A DNA stretch of 40,417 nucleotides from NCBI GenBank assembly GCA_030612265.1, contig JAUWOE010000006.1, positions 1 to 40,417 of the forward strand. Direction: 5' to 3'. Source of the stretch: Promethearchaeum sp. Its GTDB lineage: Archaea > Asgardarchaeota > Lokiarchaeia > Sigyniarchaeales > Promethearchaeaceae. The notes below the pieces were generated by a model. It searched no databases, was not told the DNA's origin, and worked only from the letters and a program-made list of their open reading frames with translations. Both the position numbers and the translations under genes were made by a program. Each line of letters begins with the position of its first letter. Positions within the stretch are counted from its first letter, which is position 1. This document shows, one piece after another, positions 23,158 through 33,300 of the stretch.

Positions 23158-24246
23158 ATGTTTGAGGTGTCAAAAATAACAATAGAATCAAATGAAATAA
23201 TACAAAAGTTCTTTAAATCAAAGGAATTTTTTCCAATCGAGGTAAAATTCGGAGAAGCAGAGATAATACGATTAACTAAACGCCCACGTAAAGCAATAAC
23301 CGAAATAATTGATATTTATTCTAACGATCTTCATATCGGAATGTTTATTGGAATTGAAAGGGTAGGTAATAAACTTAAATTTGGTCCTGCTGGAATGAAT
23401 AGGTCCCATTCATTTAGGGGAATTCTAAATTTTACATTCATCAAGCTATTCGAGTATTTTGGATTAGATGGTATTGATTCAATAACCATCGATGTTCCAG
23501 AGGATATGGAATTTAAGAATTTTCTTTCATCATTAGGTTTCATAAAAAAAGGAAATTATTTATCGATAGATTTTGATGAAAAGAAGATAATGGAATTTTT
23601 ATCATTTTTGGAAAAGATTCCTGCTGAAATAGCTTCACAAGTTGGTCAAATTCGAACTATAATTCAAATGAATATGGAAAATACAGATAATAAAAAACTT
23701 GATGAAATGGTTGATAATATCGTTGAAAAAATTAAAAATATGGACCCACTGGGGAAAACATTCTGGGACAATCGAAAAATAGCGCAATTAAATTATTACT
23801 TAAGTACAGCTATTGTTTTTGCTTCGGAATTAGAAAAGGAAGAGTTTTTAGATTTATTTATTAAAACAACAATCTGCTCACTTGATACTCATGTTAGAGA
23901 GCCATATTTGGAAGATATGTTTTTGGCATTGGAAGGTAAACGAATTTTTGATATGCCCTATATTCAAATTATGATAGAAAAAATTCGCTCTTTAATGCCA
24001 GAGGAAATTAAATCATTAGACAAGGAAAAGGATCATTTCAGAAAATGGGTTTATGACCACTTACCGACTTGGAAATTAAATGATAAACTAGTTTCTGAAA
24101 CCAGATTAAAAATAGTAAAAGATTCACAATTAACACTTAATGATTTTGGTGGAAACATACAGCTGGATTATTTTAACATAGTTCAGTCTTTAATAGATCA
24201 TTACAATGGTGCAAACATCTTTTTTGGTATGAATAATCGAATGTAA
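23158..24246 (+). CDS. unknown protein between MvhD and AOR genes, possible N-terminal GNAT-like fold
   Basis: I do not recognise this 362-residue protein. Residues about 1-140 could be a degenerate acetyltransferase fold: it ends in FLSSLGFIKKGNYLSIDFD, like the last helix and strand of GNAT enzymes, but no clear acetyl-CoA loop is visible. The C-terminal part is helical (EYLEDMFLALEGKRIFDM and similar) with no Cys cluster or membrane helix. Position inside the Hdr-AOR operon suggests a role in regulating or assembling these enzymes, which is only an inference. Confidence 0.6.
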   Translation: MFEVSKITIESNEIIQKFFKSKEFFPIEVKFGEAEIIRLTKRPRKAITEIIDIYSNDLHIGMFIGIERVGNKLKFGPAGMNRSHSFRGILNFTFIKLFEYFGLDGIDSITIDVPEDMEFKNFLSSLGFIKKGNYLSIDFDEKKIMEFLSFLEKIPAEIASQVGQIRTIIQMNMENTDNKKLDEMVDNIVEKIKNMDPLGKTFWDNRKIAQLNYYLSTAIVFASELEKEEFLDLFIKTTICSLDTHVREPYLEDMFLALEGKRIFDMPYIQIMIEKIRSLMPEEIKSLDKEKDHFRKWVYDHLPTWKLNDKLVSETRLKIVKDSQLTLNDFGGNIQLDYFNIVQSLIDHYNGANIFFGMNNRM

Positions 24247-24297
24247 TAAATAATCAAATTGTATTAATTTAATTAAAAAAAAAGGAAGAAAATTATT

Positions 24298-26184
24298 ATG
24301 GTAAATGCTTATACTCAAGTTTGTGTTAGAATTGATCTTACAACAGGTACAATAAAGAAAGAAGTACTCAGTGAAGAATTCTGCAAAAAATATATCGGTG
24401 GATATGGATTTATAACTAAAATTCTTTGGGACGAATCTCCTGTTGGCATCGACCCTTTTGATCCACGAAATCCATTCATCGTTGCTATCGGGCCATTTCC
24501 TGGAACCATAGTTCCGACATCTTCGAAATATGCTGTGGGTGCGAAAAGTCCATTATCTGGGCGAATCGGATTTGGAATTAGTTCTGGCTCCGTGGGAGCT
24601 CAGATGAGACGTGCCGGTTATGACATGCTTATATTTACCGGAAAGTCTCCTGAACCAGTTTTCTTATTCTTTGATGATGATTCTATTCAACTTATTCCAT
24701 GCAAAGACACAGTATGGGGTAAAGATACATGGGAAACAGAAGAAGAAATAAGAAATATGTTCGGTGATCACCGAATTGCAGTTATGGCTTGTGGTCAAGC
24801 TGGTGAAAAACTCTGTAAATTGGCATGTATTACTAATGATAGAGCACGACAAGTTGGTCGAAGTGGTATGGGGGCTGTTATGGGATCTAAAAACCTGAAA
24901 GCTCTTGCATTTCGAGGGACTAAATCGATTCAAATTGCAAAACCAAAGGAATTTATTGTTAAAGCAAAGGAATTGATTCAATTAGCAAATGGAAAGGATA
25001 CCATTAAATATAGAGATATAGGAACCCCGATAAATATGATGGTTTTTAATGAAATCGGAGTTTTACCTGTTAAAAACTTCCAAACAGGATATTGGGATAA
25101 AGCAGATGACATCTCAGGAGAAACAATGAGAGAGAAATGGGTAGTAAAAAAAACTGGATGCAGTCAATGCCCAATTGCTTGTGATCATCTTGCGGGAACA
25201 AAACCTGATGATCCAGATTGGCCAAATGTTGTTTCAAGCATCGATTTTGAATCATTATATGCTCTTGGATCAGTATGTTTAGTCAACCATTTTCCTGCCC
25301 TTATTAAAGCAATCGAACTTTGCGATCGATATGGAATAGACACAATGAGTGGTGGAACAACCATTGGTTGGGCTATGGAAGCATATGAAAAGGGATTAAT
25401 CACTAAAAAAATGCTAGGCGATAATCCGGTGTATAAAAAAGGTTTAAATTGGGGTGATTACCATGCAATGGTTCAATTTGTTGAAGATATGTGCCTAAGG
25501 CAAACTGAAGCAGGAGATCTTTGTGCAGATGGTTCCCGAGATGCAGCTCGAAAAGTCGGTCATAATGCAGAGAGATTCTCAATGGAAATTAAAGGATTAG
25601 GAATTCCTGGTTATGAACTTAAAGGTCTGACTACTGCATCTATCGGTTTTGCTGTATCTGTACGAGGTGCATGCCATTTACGTTCTGGGTCATACGGCTT
25701 TGATATGAAAAAGAAATTTGATCGTCGAAAATATGATGAATTGGATAAACGTGGTAAAGCATTAATGGGCATGGAAAACTATCTTGCTGTAATAGATTCA
25801 TTAGTTGTATGTAAATTTACTCGCGGTATTTATCACAGGGGAATCCCTGAAGTAGCAGAAGTATATGAAATGGTCACAGGAATTCCAATGAGTGGTGATG
25901 AACTGGAAATGGCTGGTACCCGAATCCATGATTTAGCTAAATGCTTTAATATTCGTGAATGCAGAAATGAGGGAATCGAACCGGAAACCGAAGACACATT
26001 GCCTTGGCGAAATTTCAATGAACCTAATACAGATGGTCCCACAAAAGGTTGGTTCAATGATGAGAAAGGTTTTCGCGAAGCGATTAAACAATACTATTTA
26101 GCCCATGATTGGGATGAACACGGCATTCCAACCGAGAAAGCCTTGAAGGAACGCGGTTTGGAGTTTGTTGTAGGAAAATTATAA
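24298..26184 (+). CDS. aor: tungsten-dependent aldehyde:ferredoxin oxidoreductase
   Basis: This is a full-length AOR of 628 residues. The N-terminal part has GGYGFITKILWDESP, then SGRIGFGISSGSVGAQMRRAG and GQAGEKLCKLACITND, which surround the pterin cofactor. Cys288, Cys291, Cys295 (GCSQCPIACDH) and Cys505 (VVCKFTRG) fit the 4Fe-4S ligands. The enzyme oxidises aldehydes to acids and reduces ferredoxin. The gene lies 51 nt after the unknown gene and 28 nt before a ferredoxin gene, within the Hdr operon. The aldehyde substrate and exact subclass (AOR, FOR, GOR) cannot be told. Confidence 0.94.
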   Translation: MVNAYTQVCVRIDLTTGTIKKEVLSEEFCKKYIGGYGFITKILWDESPVGIDPFDPRNPFIVAIGPFPGTIVPTSSKYAVGAKSPLSGRIGFGISSGSVGAQMRRAGYDMLIFTGKSPEPVFLFFDDDSIQLIPCKDTVWGKDTWETEEEIRNMFGDHRIAVMACGQAGEKLCKLACITNDRARQVGRSGMGAVMGSKNLKALAFRGTKSIQIAKPKEFIVKAKELIQLANGKDTIKYRDIGTPINMMVFNEIGVLPVKNFQTGYWDKADDISGETMREKWVVKKTGCSQCPIACDHLAGTKPDDPDWPNVVSSIDFESLYALGSVCLVNHFPALIKAIELCDRYGIDTMSGGTTIGWAMEAYEKGLITKKMLGDNPVYKKGLNWGDYHAMVQFVEDMCLRQTEAGDLCADGSRDAARKVGHNAERFSMEIKGLGIPGYELKGLTTASIGFAVSVRGACHLRSGSYGFDMKKKFDRRKYDELDKRGKALMGMENYLAVIDSLVVCKFTRGIYHRGIPEVAEVYEMVTGIPMSGDELEMAGTRIHDLAKCFNIRECRNEGIEPETEDTLPWRNFNEPNTDGPTKGWFNDEKGFREAIKQYYLAHDWDEHGIPTEKALKERGLEFVVGKL

Positions 26185-26212
26185 TTGAAAAAACTATGAG
26201 AAAGTGAAAAAA

Positions 26213-26764
26213 ATGGCAACGAAATCTGAAAATTCAATGAAAGATAAAAAAATTCTCCACAAAATACTGGTAGTAGACCCGCGCCGTTGTACTGGTTGCG
26301 AGATATGTGAAAGCGTTTGCAGTTTTTTCCATAATGAAGAATTCAATCCTTTAAATTCAAGAATAAACCGAATTCGAATCGAACCTATAATTAACAATAC
26401 TTTTAGTTGCTTGTCATGCTATGATCCTGATTGTATCAAGGCCTGTCAACTTTTAGCATTATCAAAAGATCCGGAGACTGGTTTAATTCGAGTGGATACT
26501 AATATATGTGATGGTTGCGGCGCATGTGTAAGAAATTGCCCCTTTGGAGCAATCAATATTAATGTAAAAGAGCGAAAGGCAGTTGTGTGCGATCTATGTG
26601 AGTCTACTGATGAGGGAGAGCCTCAATGTGTTGAATATTGTCCTAAAGGTGCGATATTTGTGGAGGAAATTGATCCGGAAATAAATGAAGAAAGATTTGA
26701 AACTCTTGCTAGAATATTAAAACGGGGATTTCCTGATCCCGAGCCCGGAGATATATTTAATTAA
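26213..26764 (+). CDS. multi-cluster 4Fe-4S ferredoxin partner of AOR
   Basis: This protein of about 183 residues has four cysteine groups: CTGCEICESVC, CLSCYDPDCIKAC, CDGCGACVRNCP and CDLC...CVEYCP. This is the four-cluster layout of DMSO-reductase-type and HycB/CooF-like iron-sulfur subunits, which often sit beside AOR genes and take its electrons. ATG 26213 is used rather than GTG 26204, nine nt earlier. It is 28 nt downstream of aor and ends the operon; the next gene follows after 83 nt. Confidence 0.87.
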   Translation: MATKSENSMKDKKILHKILVVDPRRCTGCEICESVCSFFHNEEFNPLNSRINRIRIEPIINNTFSCLSCYDPDCIKACQLLALSKDPETGLIRVDTNICDGCGACVRNCPFGAININVKERKAVVCDLCESTDEGEPQCVEYCPKGAIFVEEIDPEINEERFETLARILKRGFPDPEPGDIFN

Positions 26765-26847
26765 ATCTCACTTTTTTCACATATTTTCACTATGTAGATT
26801 AAACATAAAATTTTTTAGTTAAAATATATACAAAAGAATAGAATCTA

Positions 26848-28122
26848 ATGTTGAAAAATATCATTAAAGCTGTCCCTGATTATATGCCTTTAACTTCGCA
26901 AGATTTTATTCGACATTTTTCAAATCTTCTCACAATCAAACAATGGGATTTGTGGGTACAATATAAAGAATACACAAAAATCCTTGGTTATTCTTGTAGA
27001 TCATTATTTGAAACCGTCATGATTTATTATCAAAGAGATGATTTAGTGGTTGCTACCACCCCTTTAAACCATACATCCTTTAGAAATGCTATTGAAAAAT
27101 ATGTAAAGCCTGAAAATATACATACTATTGAGTTAAACAAAAAATTTAATAGAATTAAAAAAATGCCAGAGTTGGACCGATGTGATTTGGTAGTTGTTAC
27201 TCACTTGTTTGGACAAGACATGGATTTAACAAATTTAACAGATTTTAAGAAAAAACATAAGTGTGTTGTAATTGAAGACCGAGTTCAAGGCGGTACACGT
27301 GATCTGAAATTTAGTAATGACTTTATTGATATTTCACTTTATTCCATGGCTATGGATAAACGTCCTGTGGCAATGGGCGGGGGATATTTGCATGTCAAAA
27401 ATTTCCATAAGGATTTTATTACAAATTCAATAAAATTTATAGGAAATCTTCCTCTTGAAACCCCCCGAAGTCGGTTTAAGGAATTATTGAAAAAGATCCC
27501 TACGTTTTTATTTTATAACAATAGACCATTCTTGTTCCTTGGTTTCTGTATTGTAGACTTCCTTAGACAATTTAATAATCAAATTAACATACTGAACCTT
27601 ACACGTTCTTATCGTAAATCAAACCCTGGATTCAACCGTGTTAATTTCATGCAAAAACCTTCCTCGGGTTTATGCCAATCTATGTATGAGAATTTTAATA
27701 ATTATCACAAAATGGAAAAAAACTATGATATTAAATTTAAAACTTTCATAAATCAGTTTTCTCCTAAGTTAAAATCCTATTTCTTTCCATGGTTTCGGGG
27801 AGATAGCTGTTTGGGATCCTACGACACCATAATGATTGAAGAGGATCTTGTTTCTAGCTTTTTAAGCTATTTCACCAACCATAAAATTTCAACCATTGTC
27901 AATCCTTCGTATAAAATTTTTAATTCATCACATGAAAATGATTTAAAGGTTATCAAATTTAAAAATGGTATTGTTTATATACCCTCATTAGCGAATTTGA
28001 ATAAGGAAGAAATTATATATCTATCGACCAGGATTAAGCATTTCTACTTGAGATATGTTGCCCATCGAAAAAAGAGTATAAAAATAGAAAAAGAAATCCT
28101 TACCTATCCAGTTTTAAATTAG
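26848..28122 (+). CDS. divergent DegT/DnrJ/EryC1-like PLP-dependent enzyme
   Basis: This 424-residue protein shows a fold-type I aminotransferase pattern. VVVTHLFGQDMDL is followed by VVIEDRVQGG (Asp144, the PLP N1 contact), then LYSMAMDKRPVAMGGGYL with Lys171 where the Schiff-base lysine belongs. The glycine-rich GGGY replaces the usual GEGG. The C-terminal half is more basic and less like the family, with a hydrophobic FLFYNNRPFLFLGFCIVDFLRQ. It could act on nucleotide sugars or aminosugars. The substrate is unknown and no other sugar genes are next to it. Confidence 0.7.
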   Translation: MLKNIIKAVPDYMPLTSQDFIRHFSNLLTIKQWDLWVQYKEYTKILGYSCRSLFETVMIYYQRDDLVVATTPLNHTSFRNAIEKYVKPENIHTIELNKKFNRIKKMPELDRCDLVVVTHLFGQDMDLTNLTDFKKKHKCVVIEDRVQGGTRDLKFSNDFIDISLYSMAMDKRPVAMGGGYLHVKNFHKDFITNSIKFIGNLPLETPRSRFKELLKKIPTFLFYNNRPFLFLGFCIVDFLRQFNNQINILNLTRSYRKSNPGFNRVNFMQKPSSGLCQSMYENFNNYHKMEKNYDIKFKTFINQFSPKLKSYFFPWFRGDSCLGSYDTIMIEEDLVSSFLSYFTNHKISTIVNPSYKIFNSSHENDLKVIKFKNGIVYIPSLANLNKEEIIYLSTRIKHFYLRYVAHRKKSIKIEKEILTYPVLN

Positions 28123-28325
28123 TGAGAAAAACATCCCTTCATTTTTTCCTTTAAAAAATTTATTTTCTGCAATTGGAAGATAAATAGATCAAAAGTAATA
28201 AGAAAAAGAAGAAAGATTGTCATTATTTTTGCTTAATTTTCATTATTTTTACTCCAATTGAAATTCATTCAATTTTTTCTAAATTTCATCATTAAATCCG
28301 CTTAAATTCTCATGGTTGATTATGA

Positions 28326-28754
28326 TTAGCATAGTATTTGCCTTAGTTTTTCTGCACATTCTTCCAGTATGGATACAACGGCATTTTCTGGTGGACCATC
28401 AGGATAAACTTTCAAAAATTCATCATTATAGTGACGTGGATGCACGTGGAGGTGTAAATGAGGTACTTCTTGAAAAGCTGCTGAACCAATAGAATGCCAA
28501 ACACTAATTCCATCATTGGGAAAACAAACTGATACAGCTTGTGTGATTTTGGACAAAGTGCTCATTAATGCGCCACCTGTGGTTGGATCCAATTCTCGGA
28601 TATCGTTAAAATGCTTTCTTGGAATTATCAAAGTATGACCGGGATGGAATTGTCGCCAGTCCATGAAAGCCAATGTTAGTTCATCTTTGTATACAATCGA
28701 AGCAAGATTATTATCATGCTCAATTTTGCAGAAGATACATTCTTCAGTTTTCAT
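28326..28754 (-). CDS. HIT-family nucleotide hydrolase/transferase
   Basis: This is a HIT protein of 142 residues. It has ECIFCKIEHDN at the start (a CxxC often binding zinc), GHTLIIPRKHFNDIRELD, and VPHLHLHVHPRH near residue 115-126, the HxHxHxx active site. These enzymes hydrolyse or transfer AMP from dinucleotides or adenylated compounds such as AMP-lysine or Ap4A. It is transcribed alone. The exact substrate is unknown. Confidence 0.93.
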   Translation of the reverse strand: MKTEECIFCKIEHDNNLASIVYKDELTLAFMDWRQFHPGHTLIIPRKHFNDIRELDPTTGGALMSTLSKITQAVSVCFPNDGISVWHSIGSAAFQEVPHLHLHVHPRHYNDEFLKVYPDGPPENAVVSILEECAEKLRQILC

Positions 28755-28958
28755 TACTTAATATTTTATTAAGCTTCATTTTAGAGTTTATGACATTACT
28801 AACTGAAAATTTGGTTTAGATTGAGAGCGATGATGATATTTGGAGGGTTTCCTTACCAATGAAGGAAAAGTGTTAAGGGTTGGAAGGGACTTGGAACGGA
28901 CCAATTCATGCAAAGAAAGAGCAATTTCAATTGTTCTTCCTCCACCTTATAATGCCAC

Positions 28959-29169
28959 TTAATTTTTCGGTTTTTTTTGTTCTTTTTGAGTAATATAAAT
29001 ATCGAACCAAGCAGATATAAAATAAAAAATCATTGAAAAAAAAGTAATATAGAATAAAGCAAAAAAAAAGGAGAGAAAAGAGATTATTATAGATATAATT
29101 ACGTAATCTAACCGCTGATATCTTGCTAAATTGCGGAGATTGAGAACCGTTGGATTATTTTTTCATCAT
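28959..29169 (-). pseudogene. small two-helix membrane protein gene, frameshifted near its start
   Basis: In the minus strand a frame reads KNNPTVLNLRNLARYQRLDY, then two hydrophobic helices and a QKEQKKPKN tail, ending at TAA 28959. It lacks a start codon. ATGATG at 29169-29164 is followed by six A residues and then TAA; removing one A would give MMKNNPTVLNLRN and join the frames, about 69 residues. The base composition and helix pattern look real. As with 2578-2798, it may be decay, homopolymer error or slippage. Confidence 0.4.
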
Positions 29170-29736
29170 ATTTTCATTATATCTTAATAATACTTAGCGA
29201 TATTAATTGAATGCTACTATGTCATAGTTAAAAATTGGCGATTTCAATCCATAAATCACGTTCACTAAGGAATAGTGAATTTTACAGCATTTAACTCAAC
29301 AATATAACCACCAATCCACCAATACCATCAGATTATCCAGATAATCCGCCTCTATATATCATATCCGCCTCATCAATACGAATCCGCTTCCTCATAAAGG
29401 GACACCCGAATCAGTGGGTTTACCCACTGGATGGAGGGTATATATTAAAATCCAATTAAAAACTGATATCTGACAACTGATAACTTATTTTAAGGATAGC
29501 CTCACTTCGGAGCAGGCTCCTTCGTTCAGCAGTGATGTTATGATGGGAGAGCTAAGGCAGTCTAGATATGATGGAGGTGGTGATATTATTGGGGTGTTAT
29601 GATGGTTTTTTGAGCAGAAAGAGAAAAAATGACCGAGAATTACTCAGTCAGATGGTCATCTACACCTAGATGCGGATAATCGTAATTTATATATTATAGG
29701 AAAGTTTTTTTATTTATTTTTGAATATTTTAGGTGA
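29170..29736. other. non-coding stretch with short repeats and a hairpin
   Basis: I see no gene in this 567-bp region. It is less AT-rich than the surroundings around 29330-29530. It contains three ATCCGC(C/T)TC units (about 29345-29395), a perfect 8-bp hairpin CAGTGGGT-TT-ACCCACTG (29412-29429) and GGAGC-AG-GCTCC (29509-29520). It could hold a small RNA or remnants of a lost element. Confidence 0.4.
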
Positions 29737-30270
29737 ATGGATCCTAAAACTGAATCTGATTCCACAACAAGTCATCAACATAAATTAATTAAAAAATCAA
29801 AAAAAACAGAGAAAACAGAGAAAACAAAGAAAACAATAAAATTCTCTCATGATGAAATAGTCAAGAAATTAAATGGGAGAACTCTAATGATTTATTTTGT
29901 AATGTTGAATAAGGGCTCAATCGGTGTTAGAGAACTTCAACGACATTTGGAATTATCATCCCCTAGTGTTGCTCGATATCATTTGGATAAACTTGTAGAA
30001 TTAGAATTAGTAGAAAACCGTAGTGGAGTATATACCCTAATTAGAAAAGCAGATATACCGGTTTTAACATCTTGGGTATTATTTGGGAAGAGATTATTAC
30101 CCAGAGTATTATTTATAGCAATATTTTTCTCTATTTTCTTTTTAGGTTATCTCATTTTCGTATTCCGTTTTTGGAATCGTGATAGTTCGTTTGTAATCTT
30201 ATTTGGAATAATAATTGTTGGTTACCTATGGACGGATGTTATATTACAACTAAAAAATAGACCAATTTAG
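29737..30270 (+). CDS. winged-helix membrane-anchored regulator
   Basis: The 177-residue protein has a Lys/Thr-rich start, then a winged-helix domain (about 40-105: LMIYFVMLNKGSIGVRELQR, SPSVARYHLDKLVELELVE and the wing RSGVYTLIRK). Two membrane helices end it (FIAIFFSIFFLGYLIFVFRF; FVILFGIIIVGYLWTDVIL). The DNA-binding part faces the cytoplasm if the N-terminus is in. Membrane-bound wHTH proteins of this kind are common in archaea. It lies 124 bp before the alpha-2-macroglobulin gene and may regulate it or be co-transcribed. Confidence 0.8.
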   Translation: MDPKTESDSTTSHQHKLIKKSKKTEKTEKTKKTIKFSHDEIVKKLNGRTLMIYFVMLNKGSIGVRELQRHLELSSPSVARYHLDKLVELELVENRSGVYTLIRKADIPVLTSWVLFGKRLLPRVLFIAIFFSIFFLGYLIFVFRFWNRDSSFVILFGIIIVGYLWTDVILQLKNRPI

Positions 30271-30394
30271 CATCCATATTCATTTTTCAATAACAATTTT
30301 TCACTGTTCTAAGTTTTTTTCTAGTGTTCTAAACTGTAGTATAAAATGATGCAAATCCTTGAAATCTTTATAGGTTATTTTTGTTGATAAAAAT

Positions 30395-33300
30395 ATGAAA
30401 CTTACAAAAAAAAAGGAATATGCAGGATTATTACTAATAATTCTTTCCCTTCAGCTTATTTCGCTGAGTATTAGCGTTCTTGGTATTTCAAATAGTAATT
30501 CTACTATAGGAACCTCGGAATCTTTTTCAAACCCAGAAAATAATGAAGAATCGCACTCTTCTCCTTTTCATTTTCCTATTGATAGATCATCTCCTTTGAT
30601 GACAGAAGAAGATTTAAATTCAGAAAAATTGAATGAAACTGCGCCGAAATCTTCTTATTATTATGATTTTAAAGATTATGCTGTGACTATTAATTTAGAT
30701 AAAAGCGCAGTCTCTATCGGTGAGCAAATCAAAATAGAATTAACTGTATTAATGAATTTAACAGCTGTAAATAATGAATATATTTCAATACAGGTTTATA
30801 ACGGTTTTTATAGGAATTACAATTACTGGTATGATAATTATTATGAAGTAAGTTCACCGATATATGAAACACAAGTATATACTGACAGTAATGGTCAAGC
30901 CTCCTTAACTTTTAGTGATACCTCTGATGAGGGTTTATACACAATTTATGCTTCTGCAAATAATTACCAAACTTACAAGGAGTTTACCGTAGGAAATACC
31001 GGTATTTTTTGTAAAGGACCATTATATTATAATGATGATCAAGAGTATAGAGCTGCAGTTCAGCTAGTAGATCTTACTGATTTTTCATCCTTACCTTTTG
31101 CCAATTTTAGCTATACGTTCTCTTATTATAATTATGATGTTGCATCATGGACCGATTTTACAACAAATCAGATACAAGTGGATGCAAATGGTTATGGTGT
31201 AATAGATTCTGTAATCCCACAGCAAGAAGATGATTATTATAGTTACTATAGCACTCTTAAACTAACAATCCAATTGGTAGAAAATAACACCAAATTTACA
31301 ACTTTTATTTACAAATCTTGGAATTATTACTATTACAGTTTATGGAATGGTGAGCAAAAAACCAATCAAGATCCAATCCAATATATAGTCTCTACTGATA
31401 AAACGATATATAATCCAGGTGAAACAATACACCTTCGTTCCTTAGTTTTAGAATATTCATTTATGGAAGAATCACGAATTGCTTTAATGAATTATCCAGT
31501 AAATCTCACAATAATTAATCCAAGTGAACTTGCCTTCTTTTGGACATCAGTTTCAACAGATAATAATGGAGTTTTGAAATTTGATATTCCTCTCGATAAT
31601 GATTGTGAATTAGGTATTTACGGAGTAGAATTTGACATATCTGGCAATCAATATCGCTATAATATTAAGGTTGAGCATTATGTTAAACCTGTTTTTCGAG
31701 TGAGTATCAATACTAATGGCAAAGATTACTATCCAAAAGATGATAGTATATTTGCAAGCAAAACCGTGTTTGAAGGCACAGTTGTTGTATTTTATTATTT
31801 TGGCCAACCCGTTGTTGATGCATCTGTTGAGTTAACCATCAAAGACTACTCAGGAGAAAACAAATTGCAAATTTCAGGAAAAACAAACGGTGAAGGTCAG
31901 TTTTATTTTTCAATAAATTTGGATTCAATTAAGGATCTTGATTATAGTTTTAGTGCTCAAGCTGATGTAATCGATATTTATGGAAGAGAAGCACTTACTT
32001 CAAGACATTTCTCGCGTTTTGAAGAAATTTACGCTTATGGCTATCTTTCTAATTGGGCACCTAAACCCAGTGAATCCTTGGAATATTATTTTAATGTATA
32101 TCAATTTCTTGCGAGCCCAGATGATTATGGCTGGTGGAATTATGATTTTAATCCACTGGTTAATGTTAGCACAAAAATTGAAATCTATGGTGTTCATGAA
32201 TATCCAATTATATTTACCACAATTACTAATAAAGATCTACTCCAAACATATTTTCAATCTACAAATATCTATGGCGGAGGTAAATTAGAATTCAATTTGC
32301 CATTTAATGATATATCTTCATATCATTTCTTCGAAATAAGTATAACAATTACTCTTAACGATGGTCGTGAAACTGAATCTTCTACTTATTTTAGATATAA
32401 GAAATATAGTTTGGATATAGATATTCAAACCGAATCTTTGAATAAAGGTGAAGATTTCAAGTTCTCGGCGACTTATAAGGATACATTAAGCGGAGCAGAT
32501 CAAACTGGAGAAGGTAGAATATATATTTATCAATCTGATCACCAATTACTGGGTCAAGCTTCTATAGTTATTACAGGGACTGAAGATTTTGAGGTTCCTA
32601 TATCGAATTATTCACCAGATGGAACATATTATATTTATAGTTATGTTTATTCTCGATCTAATCCGTTTTTTGGAGGTTTTTATTATAATTGGGCGCATGA
32701 AACATTTGAAGTGGGAACTTCCAATTCTATTTCTATTACATCAAATAGATCAACAAGCGAAAATAAATATTCTATAGATGTTTCACTCGGGGATATTGTA
32801 GAAATTTCTGGGACAACTGATGTTCCAACAAATCTCCCTGTATACTTAGAAATTTATAAACGCGGACTTGTTTCTTCAGTTCCAATGAGCGTGGATGGAG
32901 AAGGTGAATTTTCATATTTACTACCAATCATTGGTGAGTATGGTCCAGATTTTACGTTAATGGTTTATACAATTTCAGAATCTGGAAAACTCTATGAAGA
33001 TATACTGATTTTTCATATCCAATACGATTCAGGATTTACACTAACTACAGATAAGGAGATATATGAACCGGGAGATGATATTACTCTAACAATTACTCCA
33101 GAGAAAAATACTTCTACTCTATTATCTATTTCATTTATTGATAGCAGTGTTCTTGATGTAGAACCTGAAGATGATTCAGAATTAGCCTATTTCAAGATGC
33201 ATTCGTATGGTGCCTATATAAGTTCATCAAGTTCTTGGGGTAGTGGGTTCGATGCTGAATCTTATTGGTGGATTGATTATGATTACAACACCGGTGGTAT

